From: Collinsella sp.
GTDB taxonomy: Bacteria; Actinomycetota; Coriobacteriia; Coriobacteriales; Coriobacteriaceae
DNA: 64,000 bases
NCBI GenBank assembly: GCA_018373675.1
Contig: JAHAGQ010000002.1
Span: forward strand, 105,591 to 169,590
Reading direction: 5' to 3'
Shown here in pieces: positions 18,855 to 28,855 of the stretch (positions within the stretch are counted from its first letter, which is position 1; the number at the start of each line of letters is the position of its first letter). The notes under the pieces were generated by a model. It searched no databases, was not told the DNA's origin, and saw only the letters and a program-made list of their open reading frames with translations. A program made the translations under genes and the position numbers.

Positions 18855-19898
18855 TTAGAGCTCGACGGTCACCGAAGCGGGATCCTCCCCCACCAGCTCG
18901 GCCAGCATGGGAAGTGCCACGGCGAGCGTCTCGCGAATCGTTCCGTTGTTGGTAAAGCCGGCAGCGGCATGATGCCCGCCACCGCCAAAGTTGGCAGCGA
19001 TCTCGGACACATCGAGGTCACCCTTGGAGCGCAGGTTGCCGCGCACCTTGGTATCGCCATCGATGCCCTTTAAGAACAGACATACCTCAACGCCCATCAC
19101 CGCACGCACCACATCGACCAGACCGTCACATTCATCAGAGGTGACGCCGCAGGCCTCAAGGTCGCTCTGGTAGGCATAGCTATACGCCACGCGTCCGTGC
19201 GCGACCGTCTTAATACGGCCCATGACAATGGACTTGAGGTGCAAAAACTCGACGCGCATGCTCTGATAGACCTCGAGCGCGACACGAGCCGGATTGGCGC
19301 CATGGGCTACCAGGCGCGAAGCGGCGTGGAACGCGGCGGCATCGGCGTTTTGGTACTGAAAACGGCCGGTATCGGTAACCAGGCCACACAGCAGGCAGGT
19401 CGCAACGCCATCACGTGCGACAATGCCGCAATTGTCCAAGAAACGGTCGATGATCATGGCGCAGGCCGCGGCATCGACGCGCCTCAGGCTCAGCTCGGCA
19501 AACTCCTCGCGCGCCGGATGATGATCGAAGCACACCACATGCTTGGAGCGACGAAGCACCTCGGCGGAATTATTGAGGCGCTCGACGACCGGTACGTCCA
19601 CCGAGATGAACAGGTCCGGATTGCCGGCGTACGCAGATGCCGGCACCAGGCGATCGGAGCCTTCCATAAAGCGGTAGATGCGAGGAACCGGGTCATCGTC
19701 TGCCAGCAGCAGCGCAATGTCCTTGTTGGGGAAAAACTTCATGAGCGAAAGGCCCAGACCCAATACGGAGCCCAAGGCATCGCCATCGGGAGAAGTATGT
19801 CCCGAAATCGCAATGGAGGACGCACCCTCGATGAGCTCGAGGATGCGTCGCTGAATATCTGCAGACTCGCACGAGGCGAGGTCGGCGGAATTAGTCAT
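18855..19898 (-). CDS. nrnA: DHH-family oligoribonuclease / pAp phosphatase (NrnA-like)
   Basis: Likely degrades nanoRNA and 3'-phosphoadenosine 5'-phosphate. The DHH phosphoesterase motif GHTSPDGDALGS (33-44) and CFDHHPA are present. A C-terminal DHHA1 domain carries FGGGGHHAAAGF. It has 347 aa. It overlaps rbfA by 8 bp, and the rbfA-nrnA-truB order supports the assignment. Confidence 0.92.
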   Translation of the reverse strand: MTNSADLASCESADIQRRILELIEGASSIAISGHTSPDGDALGSVLGLGLSLMKFFPNKDIALLLADDDPVPRIYRFMEGSDRLVPASAYAGNPDLFISVDVPVVERLNNSAEVLRRSKHVVCFDHHPAREEFAELSLRRVDAAACAMIIDRFLDNCGIVARDGVATCLLCGLVTDTGRFQYQNADAAAFHAASRLVAHGANPARVALEVYQSMRVEFLHLKSIVMGRIKTVAHGRVAYSYAYQSDLEACGVTSDECDGLVDVVRAVMGVEVCLFLKGIDGDTKVRGNLRSKGDLDVSEIAANFGGGGHHAAAGFTNNGTIRETLAVALPMLAELVGEDPASVTVEL

Positions 19899-20301
19899 CT
19901 AAAGCTGCCTCCTGGGCGGCATCCGCTATCGGATAGCCGTCCTCGTCCTTTTCGATCGCAAGCGTGGCGGGAACGTTTTCCAGCGCACGCGTGATGCGCT
20001 CGGCCTCATCGGTCGAGCGATCGATGCGAAAATCGAGCTCGGGCGTGACACGCCAATCGAGCGAGCGAGCCAACAGGCTACGAATGCGGCCCTTGGCGCT
20101 TGCGAGCGCCTCCATGACCTCGTCGTAGCGGCTCGCATCGCACGACACGTACACACGCGCGAACGAACGGTCCACCGCGACCTCGACCGCAGTCAAAGTA
20201 ACCAGGTCGAGACGCGGATCGGAAACCTCAAAGAGTAGGATATAACCGAGCTTCTCGCGAAGCTGCTCGCCCAGACGGCGGGTTGCCTGCGTTTGCTTCA
20301 T
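19891..20301 (-). CDS. rbfA: Ribosome-binding factor A
   Basis: A 30S maturation factor with a KH-like fold, 136 aa. Typical residues are RRLGEQLREKLGYILLFEVSDPRL, VTLTAVEVAVDRSFARVYVS and TPELDFRIDRSTDEAERI (shown as separate segments). The start is ATG 20301, with GGGGGTAG upstream. It lies 11 bp after infB. Confidence 0.95.
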   Translation of the reverse strand: MKQTQATRRLGEQLREKLGYILLFEVSDPRLDLVTLTAVEVAVDRSFARVYVSCDASRYDEVMEALASAKGRIRSLLARSLDWRVTPELDFRIDRSTDEAERITRALENVPATLAIEKDEDGYPIADAAQEAALDD

Positions 20302-20312
20302 AGCGCTACCCC

Positions 20313-23027
20313 CTACTCGGTACGGGCAACCTGGTCGATGCGGTAACCCTCGATCTGGTCGCCGGGCTTGATGTCCTGGAAGTTCTCCAGGCCAATGCCG
20401 CCCTCGGAACCGCTCTTGAGGCTCTTGGCCTCGTCCTTGTAGTGGCGCATCGAGGCGATCTTGCCGTTGAAGACCACGATACCGTCGCGCACCAGACGCA
20501 CGGAATCGGTCGCGGCGATCTCGCCCTCCTCGACGCGGACACCGGCGGCGATACCGACTTTGGGCACCTTGAAGGTGTCCAAGACGGTCGCGGTACCCGT
20601 GGCGACCTCGACCTCGGTGGGCTTGAGCATGCCGATACGGGCGGCGTCGAGCTCCTCGAGGCACTTGTAGATGACGTCGTAGCAACGGATCTCGACGCCC
20701 TCGCGCTCGGCGGCGGAGCGGGCCTTACCGTCGGGACGGACGCCAAAGCCGATGATGATGGCGTTAGAGGCGTCGGCCAGGACGACGTCGGTCTCGTTGA
20801 TGGCGCCGACCGCGGAGTGAATCGTGTTGATGCGCACCTCGGACTGATCCATCTTGTCGAGCGAGTCCTGAAGAGCCTCGATAGAGCCCTGGACGTCGGC
20901 CTTGATGATCAGGTTGAGCTCCTTGACCTCGGCGTCGGCAATGGTCTCGAAGAGGTTCTCGAGCGTGACGTGCTTGACGCGGCTCTGCTCCTCGATACGG
21001 GCCTTCAGCGAACGCTCGTCGGCAAGGGCACGAGCCTCGCGCTCGTCCTCGAACACGCGGAACTCGTCACCGGCGTTGGGCACGGACTGCAGGCCCAGGA
21101 TCTCGACGGCGTCGGAGGGACCAGCCTCGGTGACGGCGTTGCCCTTGGGATCGAGCATGGCGCGGACGCGGCCATAGGTAAGGCCGGCGACCAGCGTATC
21201 GCCCACGTGCAGGGTACCGCGGGTCACCAGCACGGTAGCAACCGAGCCGCGGCCCTTGTCGAGCTTAGCCTCGAGGACGTTACCGGAGGCAAAGGTGTCC
21301 GGGTTGGCCTTGAGCTCGAGCACGTCGGCCTGGAGCAGCACGGTCTCGAGCAGGTCGTCGATACCGATCTTCTGCTTGGCCGAGATGTTGACGAACATGT
21401 TCTGTCCGCCCCACTCCTCGGGGATGATGCCGTACTCGGTGAGCTCCTGGCGCACGCGGTCGGGGTTGGCGCCCGGCTTATCGATCTTGTTGACGGCGAC
21501 GACGATGGGTACGCCGGCGGCCTTGGCGTGGTTGATCGACTCGATGGTCTGAGGCATGACGCCGTCGTCGGCAGCCACGATCAGGATGACAATGTCGGTC
21601 ACCTTGGCACCGCGGGCACGCATGGCCGTAAAGGTGGCGTGGCCCGGGGTATCGATGAAGGTGATCTTGCGGTCGTTGATCATGACCTGCGAAGCACCGA
21701 TGGCCTGGGTAATACCGCCCGCCTCGCCGGCAGCGACGCCGGTGTGACGAATGGCGTCGAGCAGGCTCGTCTTGCCGTGGTCGACGTGACCCATGACGGT
21801 GACGACCGGGGCACGGGGCTTAAGGTCGGCGGGATCGTCGTAGAACGAGAAGGTGTTCTCCTCCTCGGGGGTGATGATCTTGATCTGGCGGCCCAGGTCG
21901 TCGGCAACGAGCTCGACGAGGTCGTCGGACATGGACTGTGTCATGGTGAGCGGCGTGCCCAGCAGGAACAGGCGCTTGATGATGTCGTTGGCCGGAACGT
22001 CGAGCGCCTCGGCGAGCTCCTGGACGGTAACGCCCTGGGAGACCTTGATGGCGTCTAGCTCCTCGGGGTTCACGCCCTGGGCCAGCGCCTCCTCAATCTT
22101 GCGCTCCTCCTGAGCCTTAGCAGCCTCGCGCTCGCGCTTCTCCTTGCGCTTCTTGCGGCGACCGGTGGACTCGCGAGAGGCCTCCTCGACGGCAGCGCGG
22201 GCCTCCTCGAGCACCTTCTCGCGGCTGTACTCCTCGGCCTCGCGAGCCATGCGGCTGTAGTGGTCCTCATCGTTGCCGTGACCGCCCTTGCGCTTCTTGC
22301 CCTTGCCCTGCTTATCGGGGTTGGGGAAGTCCATGCCGGCAGCGACGTTGTTGCTGGCGTTGGTGCGATGGCTGTGCGGACGGCTCTCGGAGGCGTTGCG
22401 CTCGGAGTTGTTGTCGGAGGCGTTGCGATCGTTACGACGGCCACCGCGACGGTCGTTGTTGCCGCTGCGACGGTTGCCGCGCTCGGCGGCGCGCTCTGCT
22501 TTGGCCTTCTCCTCGGCGTCCTTCTTCTCCTTGAGCACGGTCTCCTGTGCGGCGATCTGGTCGAGCAGCGAGCGGAAGCGCGAACCGGAGTCGGAAGCGG
22601 GGACGGCGCGGCGCTGGGCCTCGCGGGCAGCCTCCTCCTTCTCGCGGGCAAGGCGCTCCTGCTCAGCCTTCTTCTTGGCCTCGGCCTCGGCACGGGCGGC
22701 CTCCTCGGCAGCCTGGGCGGCGGCGAACTGGCGGCGCTCCTCCTCGCGTGCCTTCTCGGCGGCGATGCGCTCACGCTCGGCCTCGGCAGCGCGCGCTGCC
22801 TCCTCGGCGGCGGCTGCCTCCTCCTCGGCCTGCTTGGCGGCCTCGACTTCCTTGGCGCGGGCCTCGATCACCGAGGCGAGCTGCTTGCGGACCATGGCGA
22901 CGTAAGCGTCCTCCAGGGCGGAGGAAGCGGACTTAGCGGGAATCTTCATTTCGGCGAGATGACCCATCAGTTCCTTGGAGGTCATGCCGAACTCTTTGGC
23001 CAGGGTGGACACACGGACTTTTGCCAT
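20313..23027 (-). CDS. infB: Translation initiation factor IF-2
   Basis: A GTPase that places initiator tRNA on the ribosome. The N-terminal IF2_N segment [21 protein letters not shown] is followed by a long charged Ala/Glu/Arg linker (about 60-300) rich in Asn and Arg. The G domain has [22 protein letters not shown] and NKIDKPGA. Domains II-IV follow, ending in [16 protein letters not shown]. It has 904 aa. A 91-bp gap separates it from nusA; no YlxR gene sits in that gap, although one is common there in other bacteria. Confidence 0.97.
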   Translation of the reverse strand: MAKVRVSTLAKEFGMTSKELMGHLAEMKIPAKSASSALEDAYVAMVRKQLASVIEARAKEVEAAKQAEEEAAAAEEAARAAEAERERIAAEKAREEERRQFAAAQAAEEAARAEAEAKKKAEQERLAREKEEAAREAQRRAVPASDSGSRFRSLLDQIAAQETVLKEKKDAEEKAKAERAAERGNRRSGNNDRRGGRRNDRNASDNNSERNASESRPHSHRTNASNNVAAGMDFPNPDKQGKGKKRKGGHGNDEDHYSRMAREAEEYSREKVLEEARAAVEEASRESTGRRKKRKEKREREAAKAQEERKIEEALAQGVNPEELDAIKVSQGVTVQELAEALDVPANDIIKRLFLLGTPLTMTQSMSDDLVELVADDLGRQIKIITPEEENTFSFYDDPADLKPRAPVVTVMGHVDHGKTSLLDAIRHTGVAAGEAGGITQAIGASQVMINDRKITFIDTPGHATFTAMRARGAKVTDIVILIVAADDGVMPQTIESINHAKAAGVPIVVAVNKIDKPGANPDRVRQELTEYGIIPEEWGGQNMFVNISAKQKIGIDDLLETVLLQADVLELKANPDTFASGNVLEAKLDKGRGSVATVLVTRGTLHVGDTLVAGLTYGRVRAMLDPKGNAVTEAGPSDAVEILGLQSVPNAGDEFRVFEDEREARALADERSLKARIEEQSRVKHVTLENLFETIADAEVKELNLIIKADVQGSIEALQDSLDKMDQSEVRINTIHSAVGAINETDVVLADASNAIIIGFGVRPDGKARSAAEREGVEIRCYDVIYKCLEELDAARIGMLKPTEVEVATGTATVLDTFKVPKVGIAAGVRVEEGEIAATDSVRLVRDGIVVFNGKIASMRHYKDEAKSLKSGSEGGIGLENFQDIKPGDQIEGYRIDQVARTE

Positions 23028-23118
23028 ATGACTTCACCTACCCTTTCTGGCACCTTGGGTGCCTAGAGACTGAACGAGCGTGGGAGATGCGCCGGGACCT
23101 GCCCGGCGCGACCGCGCG

Positions 23119-24366
23119 CTAGATCAGGTCCTCCGCATCATCGAAGGCGTCGGTGTCGTGGACACCGCAGAAACGGGAGCCCGGACGGGCCTGGTTGCGG
23201 CACTGGACGCCGTCCTCGGACACGTACTCGCAGCGACGGACATCATCGTCCTCCTCGTCACCGATCAGGTCGGCGGCGGGCTCCTCGTGAACGGGGACGT
23301 TCTTGAGGATGTCGGCGGCAAGGGTCTCGGACTTGATGTCGATGTGCCAGCCGGTCAGGCGAGCGGCGAGGCGGGCGTTCTGGCCCTCCTTGCCGATGGC
23401 GAGCGAAAGCTGGTCGTCGGGCACGATGACGCCGGCATAGGCCTTCTCCTCGTCGATGAGGACGCGGGTGACCTTGGCGGGCGACAGTGCGTTGGCGACG
23501 TAAACGGCCGGATCGGCATCCCACAGGATGACGTCGACGCGCTCGCCGCGGAGCTCGCCCACGACGGCGCGGACACGGCTGCCCTTGGGGCCGACGCAGG
23601 CGCCCACGGGATCCAGGCGGTCGTCGAGCGAGTGGACGGCGACCTTGGAGCGCTGGCCGGGCTCGCGGGCAATCGACTTGATCTGGACGGTGCCCTCATA
23701 GATCTCGGGCACCTCCTGCTCAAACAGACGACGCATGAGCTCGGGGTGGGTGCGGGAGATGACGATCGGCGGACGGCTGTGCTCGCCGCGAACCGGCTGC
23801 AGGTTGGAGTTGGGATCGCGGACGTCGATGATCACGGCTTTGATGTGCTGGTTGTGCAGGTAGCGCTCGCCCATCGGACGCTCGTTGCGCTCGTTCTCGT
23901 AACGGCGCTGGTCAAAATGCGGCAGCTCGGCCTCGACGCCATCGCGGATCTTGACGATGGTGAAGTCGGGCGTGGACTGCAGCACGGTACCGCTGATGAG
24001 GTCACCGATACGGCCGGAGAACTCCTCGTAGATCTGCTCACGAGCGGAGTTGCGCACGATGGCGTTGATCTCGGCCTTGGCGTGCTGGGCGGCGATGCGG
24101 CTCGTGTTCTTGGGGGTGACGTCGATCTCCTCGAACTCGGTGAAGTTGCCCTCCTCGTCCATGGAATCGTCGATCGGCTCCAGGCGATAGACGTAAATCT
24201 TGCCGGTGGTGCGGTCGATGGTCACCTTGGCGCCCCACTCAAGATGCAGGATCTCGGCATAGCTCTTGGCGAGCGACTGCTCCAGGCGGTCGATCAGGTA
24301 GAGCTGGTCGATGTGCCTCTCCTGGCAAAGCTCCATCAGGGCGGACATCATGTCGGATGCTGCCAT
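23119..24366 (-). CDS. nusA: Transcription termination/antitermination protein NusA with C-terminal Cys/His motif
   Basis: NusA binds RNA polymerase and modulates pausing, termination and antitermination. The N-terminal domain, an S1 domain ([20 protein letters not shown]) and two KH domains ([31 protein letters not shown]) are recognisable. The last ~40 residues are unusual: C379, C389, C400 and H403 in a C-x9-C-x10-C-x2-H arrangement within an acidic tail, suggestive of a small zinc site. ATG 24366 is chosen because GAAGGAAGGAA precedes it. It starts 1 bp after the rimP stop. Confidence 0.95.
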   Translation of the reverse strand: MAASDMMSALMELCQERHIDQLYLIDRLEQSLAKSYAEILHLEWGAKVTIDRTTGKIYVYRLEPIDDSMDEEGNFTEFEEIDVTPKNTSRIAAQHAKAEINAIVRNSAREQIYEEFSGRIGDLISGTVLQSTPDFTIVKIRDGVEAELPHFDQRRYENERNERPMGERYLHNQHIKAVIIDVRDPNSNLQPVRGEHSRPPIVISRTHPELMRRLFEQEVPEIYEGTVQIKSIAREPGQRSKVAVHSLDDRLDPVGACVGPKGSRVRAVVGELRGERVDVILWDADPAVYVANALSPAKVTRVLIDEEKAYAGVIVPDDQLSLAIGKEGQNARLAARLTGWHIDIKSETLAADILKNVPVHEEPAADLIGDEEDDDVRRCEYVSEDGVQCRNQARPGSRFCGVHDTDAFDDAEDLI

Positions 24367-24367
24367 G

Positions 24368-24862
24368 TTAGTTTCCTTCCTTCGCGGGCTTGAAGTCATA
24401 GGTGGGCTTCAACTTGCACTTTTTAACATCACAGAAATCGAGGGTGACGGACTCGCCGTCCTCGAGCTCGAGGGTCACGTTCGTCTCGGTCGCGGCGGCA
24501 ATCTTGCCGGAGTACTTGCGACGGCCCTCGGTGGCGGTGGAGGTGAGCTCGCAGTCCTCGCCCACAAAGCGGGCAAAGTCGCGCGGGCGGCGCAGCGGGC
24601 GCGCCATACCCGGGCTCGACACCTCGAGCGTGTAGCTCGAAGAAATGGGGTCGAGCTCCTCGATCACGTCGCCGACCCACTTGGTATTGGCCGTGACGTC
24701 GTTGAGCGACAGGCTCTGACCCTCGGCACCCTCGATACGCACACGCACGCAGGGGGCCTTGGTGGCGCCCACGAGCTCAACGTCGACAATGTCGACATCG
24801 TGCTGGGGAGCGACGGCCTCGAGCGCGTCGATGATCGCCTGCTCGGTCTTGGTCTTGACCAT
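24368..24862 (-). CDS. rimP: Ribosome maturation factor RimP
   Basis: A 164-aa factor for 30S subunit maturation. The motifs DIVDVELVGATKAPCVRVRI, LEVSSPGMARPLR (the hallmark SPG-x-RPL) and the C-terminal SH3-like part are seen. The start is ATG 24862, preceded by GGAGGTGCC. It is the first gene of the nusA-infB operon. Confidence 0.95.
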   Translation of the reverse strand: MVKTKTEQAIIDALEAVAPQHDVDIVDVELVGATKAPCVRVRIEGAEGQSLSLNDVTANTKWVGDVIEELDPISSSYTLEVSSPGMARPLRRPRDFARFVGEDCELTSTATEGRRKYSGKIAAATETNVTLELEDGESVTLDFCDVKKCKLKPTYDFKPAKEGN

Positions 24863-24882
24863 TGCGGCACCTCCATCCATAC

Positions 24883-24914
24883 AAAAAAGAAGCGGAGCCG
24901 AAACCCCACTTCTT
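24883..24914 (-). terminator. Terminator-like hairpin in the rimP leader (possible attenuator)
   Basis: On the minus strand AAGAAGTGGGG pairs with GCTCCGCTTCTT (about 11 bp with two wobbles), followed at once by six T residues. It lies between the rimP promoter and its start codon, about 20 bp before ATG, so it is inside the leader rather than at the end of another gene. Confidence 0.65.
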
Positions 24915-24940
24915 TCAATTACTACTTCATTTGCAAGCAA

Positions 24941-24969
24941 ACTATACCAATACCTGCGAAAACGTGCAA
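24941..24969 (-). promoter_or_regulatory. Promoter of the rimP-nusA-infB operon
   Basis: Minus strand TTGCAC, a 17-base spacer, then TATAGT. It would give a leader of about 70 nt before rimP that includes the terminator-like hairpin. Confidence 0.6.
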
Positions 24970-25231
24970 GCGTCAACGAAATTCGCAGGTCAGCGCGCCC
25001 ACAGCTTCTCCACAAGAATAGGACAATTAGACGAGGACTCCTGTGCGGTGCTCCCCAAAAGCCCCAAAACGGGCCATGCGTCCCAGCGCGCCGACCCAAT
25101 CGGGCCCTATGGGCATTCCATCCCTGGGCACACATCGACCAGACTAGAGCTGAGAGGCATTCTGTAGCGAGAAAGCCTGCCGCACGCATTGACCGTACAA
25201 CCTTCCAGTATCTCTACGGCAAGGAGGCACC

Positions 25232-25804
25232 ATGAAACGCCTAGGCACCCTCTGCGCGACAGCGCTCGTCGTCGCTGCCTGCTCGTTCGCTCTGGCGGGC
25301 TGCAACAACATCGATGGTAAAACCGGACAATGCGAGCCGGACCTCGGCAGCACCAAAGCCATCGAGAAAACGACGCCTTCGGAGCGTTTCGACAAATTAG
25401 ACGAAGATATAGTCGATCCCCAGGGTTTAGGTCCCGACCCTCAAGAACAGTTCCCCATCGACCTTGAGGCAGACGAGAACGTCCATGTTGCCTGCGTGGG
25501 CAAGGACACGGATGGCTACGGTGACGCCGTGTTGGTCTTTGCGGTGACAAACAACACCGATGTCGACATGATGTTTGGCGATGTCGATGCTTATGCCTAC
25601 GTCAACGGTGTCGTCCGCGACGTGCGCATGCGCCAACCCGTCGCCGCAGGCGAAAAAACGACCGCGATGCTCACCTTTGTAGGCACCTTCGACGATCCGG
25701 ACTTTGACGTGAACAACGACCTCAACGACATCTACCTCAACATCTGGATGTTTGAGGAGCAAAGCGGCAACGTCTACTTTAGGGACCTGGTGCACATTCC
25801 GTAG
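25232..25804 (+). CDS. Secreted lipoprotein of unknown function
   Basis: A 190-aa lipoprotein precursor. The signal peptide is MKRLGTLCATALVVAACSF with lipobox LAGC, so Cys24 is the predicted lipidated residue. The mature part begins with a polar linker and has a single domain (about 85-190) that looks like a beta-sandwich: DAVLVFAVTNNTDVDMMF, VAAGEKTTAMLTFVG, YLNIWMFEEQ. This resembles the FxLYD/DUF5067-type extracellular domains (inference). AAGGAGG is 4 bases from the ATG. It is a single gene, convergent with leuS. Confidence 0.8.
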   Translation: MKRLGTLCATALVVAACSFALAGCNNIDGKTGQCEPDLGSTKAIEKTTPSERFDKLDEDIVDPQGLGPDPQEQFPIDLEADENVHVACVGKDTDGYGDAVLVFAVTNNTDVDMMFGDVDAYAYVNGVVRDVRMRQPVAAGEKTTAMLTFVGTFDDPDFDVNNDLNDIYLNIWMFEEQSGNVYFRDLVHIP

Positions 25805-25845
25805 AGGATGACGCTCGGCACAAGCCAAGCATGGCATATAACGCA

Positions 25846-25885
25846 AAACGAGGGGCGACCCAGCCGGATCGCCCCTCGTCTTTTG
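25846..25885. terminator. Bidirectional terminator between the lipoprotein gene and leuS
   Basis: ACGAGGGGCGA and TCGCCCCTCGT form an 11-bp GC-rich hairpin flanked by A residues on one side and TCTTTT on the other. It serves both convergent genes. Confidence 0.85.
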
Positions 25886-25908
25886 TGCGTCAACTATGTG
25901 CGCGAGGT

Positions 25909-28485
25909 TTACTTAACCACCAGGTTGACCAGCTTGCCGGGCACGCAGATGGCCTTGACGACCGTCTTGCCCTCGGTCCACTTGGTGACAGCAGCCTCGG
26001 CGGCAGCCTGCATTTCCTCGTTGGAGGCATCGCGGGCCACGTCAATGCGGCCGCGGACCTTGCCGAGCACCTGGACGACGATCTGCACCGTGTCCTCGAT
26101 GGACTCGGCCAGGTCGAACTCGGGCCAGGCGGCGGTGTAGGCGTTGCCCTCGCAGCCGAGCGCCTCGTGCCACAGCTCGTCGGCCCAGAACGGGCAGATG
26201 GGCGCCAGGACGCTCACGATGTCCTTGGCCACGCCGTAGCACAGGGCCTTGTCGCGGTCAGCGGCCTCGGTGGCGTTGAGGTAGGCGCTCGCCGCGTTGA
26301 CGAGCTCCATGACGGCCGAGATCGCGGTGTTGAACTGGCCGCGATCGAAGTCCTCGGTGCACTTGGCGATGGTGCGGTGACGCTCGCGATAGAGCTTCAT
26401 CGCAGCCTCGTCGAGCACGGACTTGTCGAAGGCCACGCTGGCGTCACCCGACTGGACGAGCTGCCACACGATACGCCAGGCGCGCTTGATAAAGCGGTTG
26501 GCGCCCTCGACGGCCTTGGGATCCCAGTCGAAGTCCTTCTCGGGCGGGGCGATAAACAGGATCGCCAGACGCATGGTGTCGGCGCCGTAGGGCTCGATAA
26601 CCGAGCTCGGGGGCACAACGTTGCCCTTGGACTTGGACATGGTGTCGCCGTTCTCGTCCTTGACCATGCCCTGGCACAGCAGGTTGGTGAAGGGCTCGTC
26701 CACGCTCAGCAGACCCAGGTCGCGCAGCGCCTTGGTAAAGAAGCGGCTGTAGAGCAGGTGCAAAATGGCGTGCTCGATGCCACCAATGTAGTTATCGACG
26801 GGCATCCAACGGTCTGCCGCCTCGCGGGAGAAGGGCAGCTCGGTGTTGTGCGGGTCGGTATAGCGCAGGTAATACCAGCTGGAGCAGGTGAAGGTGTCCA
26901 TGGTATCGGTCTCGCGCTTGGCCGGGCGACCGCAGACCGGGCAAGTAGTCTCGTAGAAGTCCTTGCACTCGGCGAGGGTCTCGCCAGCGCCCAGGTCCAG
27001 GTTCTCCGGCAGCGTCACCGGCAGCTGATCCTCGGGCACGGGAACGATGCCGCAGTGCTCACAGTGGATGGCCGGAATGGGGTTGCCCCAATAGCGCTGA
27101 CGGCTGATGAGCCAGTCGCGCAGGCGGAACTCGACCTTGCGACGGCCGCAGCCCATGGCCTCGAGGTCGGCCACGATGGCAGCCTCGCCCTCGGAGTGCT
27201 TACCGCCGCGCATGCCGGTGTACTTGCCGGACTGGACCAGCGTACCCTCGGCAGCGTGGGCGCAATCCCAGTCGACGGTCTCGGCATGGAAGGTATCGAT
27301 GGTCTCGCCGCTGGCCTCGACGGCAGCGCGATCGTCATCGTCCAGGATAATCGGCACGATCGGCAGGTCGTACTTGCGGGCAAACTCAAAGTCGCGCTGG
27401 TCGCCACAGGGAACGGCCATGACGGCGCCGGTGCCGTAGTCGGCCACGACATAATCGGCAACCCACACGGGGACCTTCTCGCCGTTGACGGGGTTCACCA
27501 CGTAGCGGCCCGTAAAGGCGCCGTGCTTCTCGAGGGTGCCCTGGGCACGCTCGACGGCAGAGATATGCTTAGAGTCCTCGACGATCTTGGTGACGGCCTC
27601 CTCGTACTCCGTGCCCTCGACGAGCTCGTGCAGACGAGCGTACTCGGGAGCCAGGACAAAGAAGGAGACGCCAAAGAGGGTGTCGGCACGCGTGGTGAAG
27701 ACGGTAATCTTGCCCTCGTCGCCCTCGATGGGCTCGCCATCCTGGTCGCACAGGGTAAAGTCGACCTCGGCGCCCTCGGAGCGGCCGATCCAGTTGGCCT
27801 GCATCTGCTTGACACGCTCGGGCCAGCCGGGGAGCTTCTCCAGGTCGTCGAGCAGCTCCTGGGAGTACTCGGTGATCTTGAAGTACCACTGCTCCAGGTC
27901 GCGCTTCTCGGGCTCGGTGCCGCAGCGCCAGCACTTGCCCTCGGTGACCTGCTCGTTGGCCAGAACGGTCTTGCAGTTAGGGCACCAGTTGACCGGGTTC
28001 TTCTTGCGGTAGACCAGGCCCTTTTCCCACAGCTTCTCAAAGATCCACTGACCCCAGCGGTAGTAGTCGGGGCTGCAGGTCTTGACCATGCGATCCAGAT
28101 CGTAGGAGAAGCCCATGCGCTTCATCGTGGCGAGCGCCTGGTCCATGTTCTTATACGTCCAGGCGGCAGCCTGCGTATTGTGCTTGATGGCGGCGTTCTC
28201 GGCAGGCAGGCCAAAGGCGTCAAAGCCGATGGGGTGCAGCACGTCAAAGCCGCGCATGCGGGCCTGACGGGCCATGGCATCGCCGATGGTATAGTTGCGC
28301 GCGTGGCCCATGTGCAGGTCGCCCGACGGATACGGGAACATCTCGAGCACATACTTTTTGGGCTTGCTGTCGTCGGTGTCGACGGCAAAGAGGTTGGAGT
28401 CCTCCCAGGCCTTCATCCACTTGGACTCAATGGCCTGCGCGTCGTAGGCAGGGATCTCGTCCTTATGATCTGTGCAATCGCACAT
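25909..28485 (-). CDS. leuS: Leucyl-tRNA synthetase
   Basis: Charges tRNA-Leu. The class I HIGH motif appears as HMGH (58-61) in [15 protein letters not shown], and the KMSKS motif as TMSKSKGN. The editing domain contains [16 protein letters not shown]. Two zinc-type Cys clusters are visible (CPNCKTVL ... CWRCG, and CEHCG ... CPVCGRP). It has 858 aa. The start ATG 28485 follows AAAGGAG by 6 bases. Its leader contains a very large palindrome. No T-box specifier/antiterminator sequence was found. Confidence 0.97.
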   Translation of the reverse strand: MCDCTDHKDEIPAYDAQAIESKWMKAWEDSNLFAVDTDDSKPKKYVLEMFPYPSGDLHMGHARNYTIGDAMARQARMRGFDVLHPIGFDAFGLPAENAAIKHNTQAAAWTYKNMDQALATMKRMGFSYDLDRMVKTCSPDYYRWGQWIFEKLWEKGLVYRKKNPVNWCPNCKTVLANEQVTEGKCWRCGTEPEKRDLEQWYFKITEYSQELLDDLEKLPGWPERVKQMQANWIGRSEGAEVDFTLCDQDGEPIEGDEGKITVFTTRADTLFGVSFFVLAPEYARLHELVEGTEYEEAVTKIVEDSKHISAVERAQGTLEKHGAFTGRYVVNPVNGEKVPVWVADYVVADYGTGAVMAVPCGDQRDFEFARKYDLPIVPIILDDDDRAAVEASGETIDTFHAETVDWDCAHAAEGTLVQSGKYTGMRGGKHSEGEAAIVADLEAMGCGRRKVEFRLRDWLISRQRYWGNPIPAIHCEHCGIVPVPEDQLPVTLPENLDLGAGETLAECKDFYETTCPVCGRPAKRETDTMDTFTCSSWYYLRYTDPHNTELPFSREAADRWMPVDNYIGGIEHAILHLLYSRFFTKALRDLGLLSVDEPFTNLLCQGMVKDENGDTMSKSKGNVVPPSSVIEPYGADTMRLAILFIAPPEKDFDWDPKAVEGANRFIKRAWRIVWQLVQSGDASVAFDKSVLDEAAMKLYRERHRTIAKCTEDFDRGQFNTAISAVMELVNAASAYLNATEAADRDKALCYGVAKDIVSVLAPICPFWADELWHEALGCEGNAYTAAWPEFDLAESIEDTVQIVVQVLGKVRGRIDVARDASNEEMQAAAEAAVTKWTEGKTVVKAICVPGKLVNLVVK

Positions 28486-28508
28486 ATCAGCTCCTTTAAT
28501 CTTTGCTG

Positions 28509-28627
28509 GGGTCGGTCGGCTTAGCTTTATTCGCTACTGCGGACAGTCCTGCGCAAGACGAAGAGCACATTTAGTGCTCTTCTTTGCGTGCGGAACTTGT
28601 AGCGAACAAAGCTAAGCCGCCCGACCC
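28509..28627. repeat. Giant nested palindrome in the leuS leader
   Basis: Outer arms 28509-28536 and 28600-28627 are 28 bp with only two mismatches (core GGCTTAGCTTT). Inside is a second hairpin, GAAGAGCAC/GTGCTCTTC (28560-28582), with partly paired flanks. It lies 24 bp upstream of the leuS start, so the leuS mRNA would carry it. Confidence 0.75.
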
Positions 28628-28663
28628 TAAGGTTGACTCGACTGATAATAGCAAATACAACAA

Positions 28664-28694
28664 GCGAGATGCCTGCGACTTGCAGGCATCTCGC
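28664..28694 (-). terminator. guaB terminator
   Basis: Perfect 13-bp arms GCGAGATGCCTGC / GCAGGCATCTCGC with a 5-base loop. On the minus strand TTGTTGTATTT follows, ending the guaB transcript before the leuS promoter region. Confidence 0.75.
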
Positions 28695-28752
28695 TTTATC
28701 TAAATAACGTGGTTGTGAATCAACCGCTAAATGTTACCCGCCCATGTATGGT

Positions 28753-28854
28753 CGGGTTTTCCAAGTGCCGCAGATTGCCGTGAAAGAGGAGCGACGCGTA
28801 CTTTGGTACGCGAGCGACGGTTTGAACGGCAAGGTGCGGTGCTTGGGAAAGCCG
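28753..28854 (-). ncRNA. Structured repeat element, copy A (downstream of guaB)
   Basis: A ~102-nt imperfect palindrome starting 2 bp after the guaB stop. From outside in, the paired segments (plus strand) are CGGGTTTTCCAAG with its partner CTTGGGAAAGCCG, TGCCGCA/TGCGGTG-type pairing, TTGCCGT/ACGGCAA, and the tip GCGTAC/GTACGC. Between the last two stems lies a conserved internal loop, GAAAGAGGAGCGAC on one side and GAGCGACGGTTTGA on the other. A second copy with different stem bases is at 36460-36559. Flanking arms ACCGCTAAA (28723-28731) and TTTAGCGGT (28855-28863) overlap the guaB stop codon. The strand is assigned by position after guaB and is uncertain. Confidence 0.6.
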
Positions 28855-28855
28855 T

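Noticed and set aside
23028..23118. YlxR (DUF448) gene between nusA and infB
   Set aside because: The 91-bp gap is too short and holds only a small GC-rich hairpin.
28486..28640. T-box riboswitch for leuS
   Set aside because: The leader is highly structured but lacks the conserved T-box and antiterminator sequence, so it is reported only as a palindrome.
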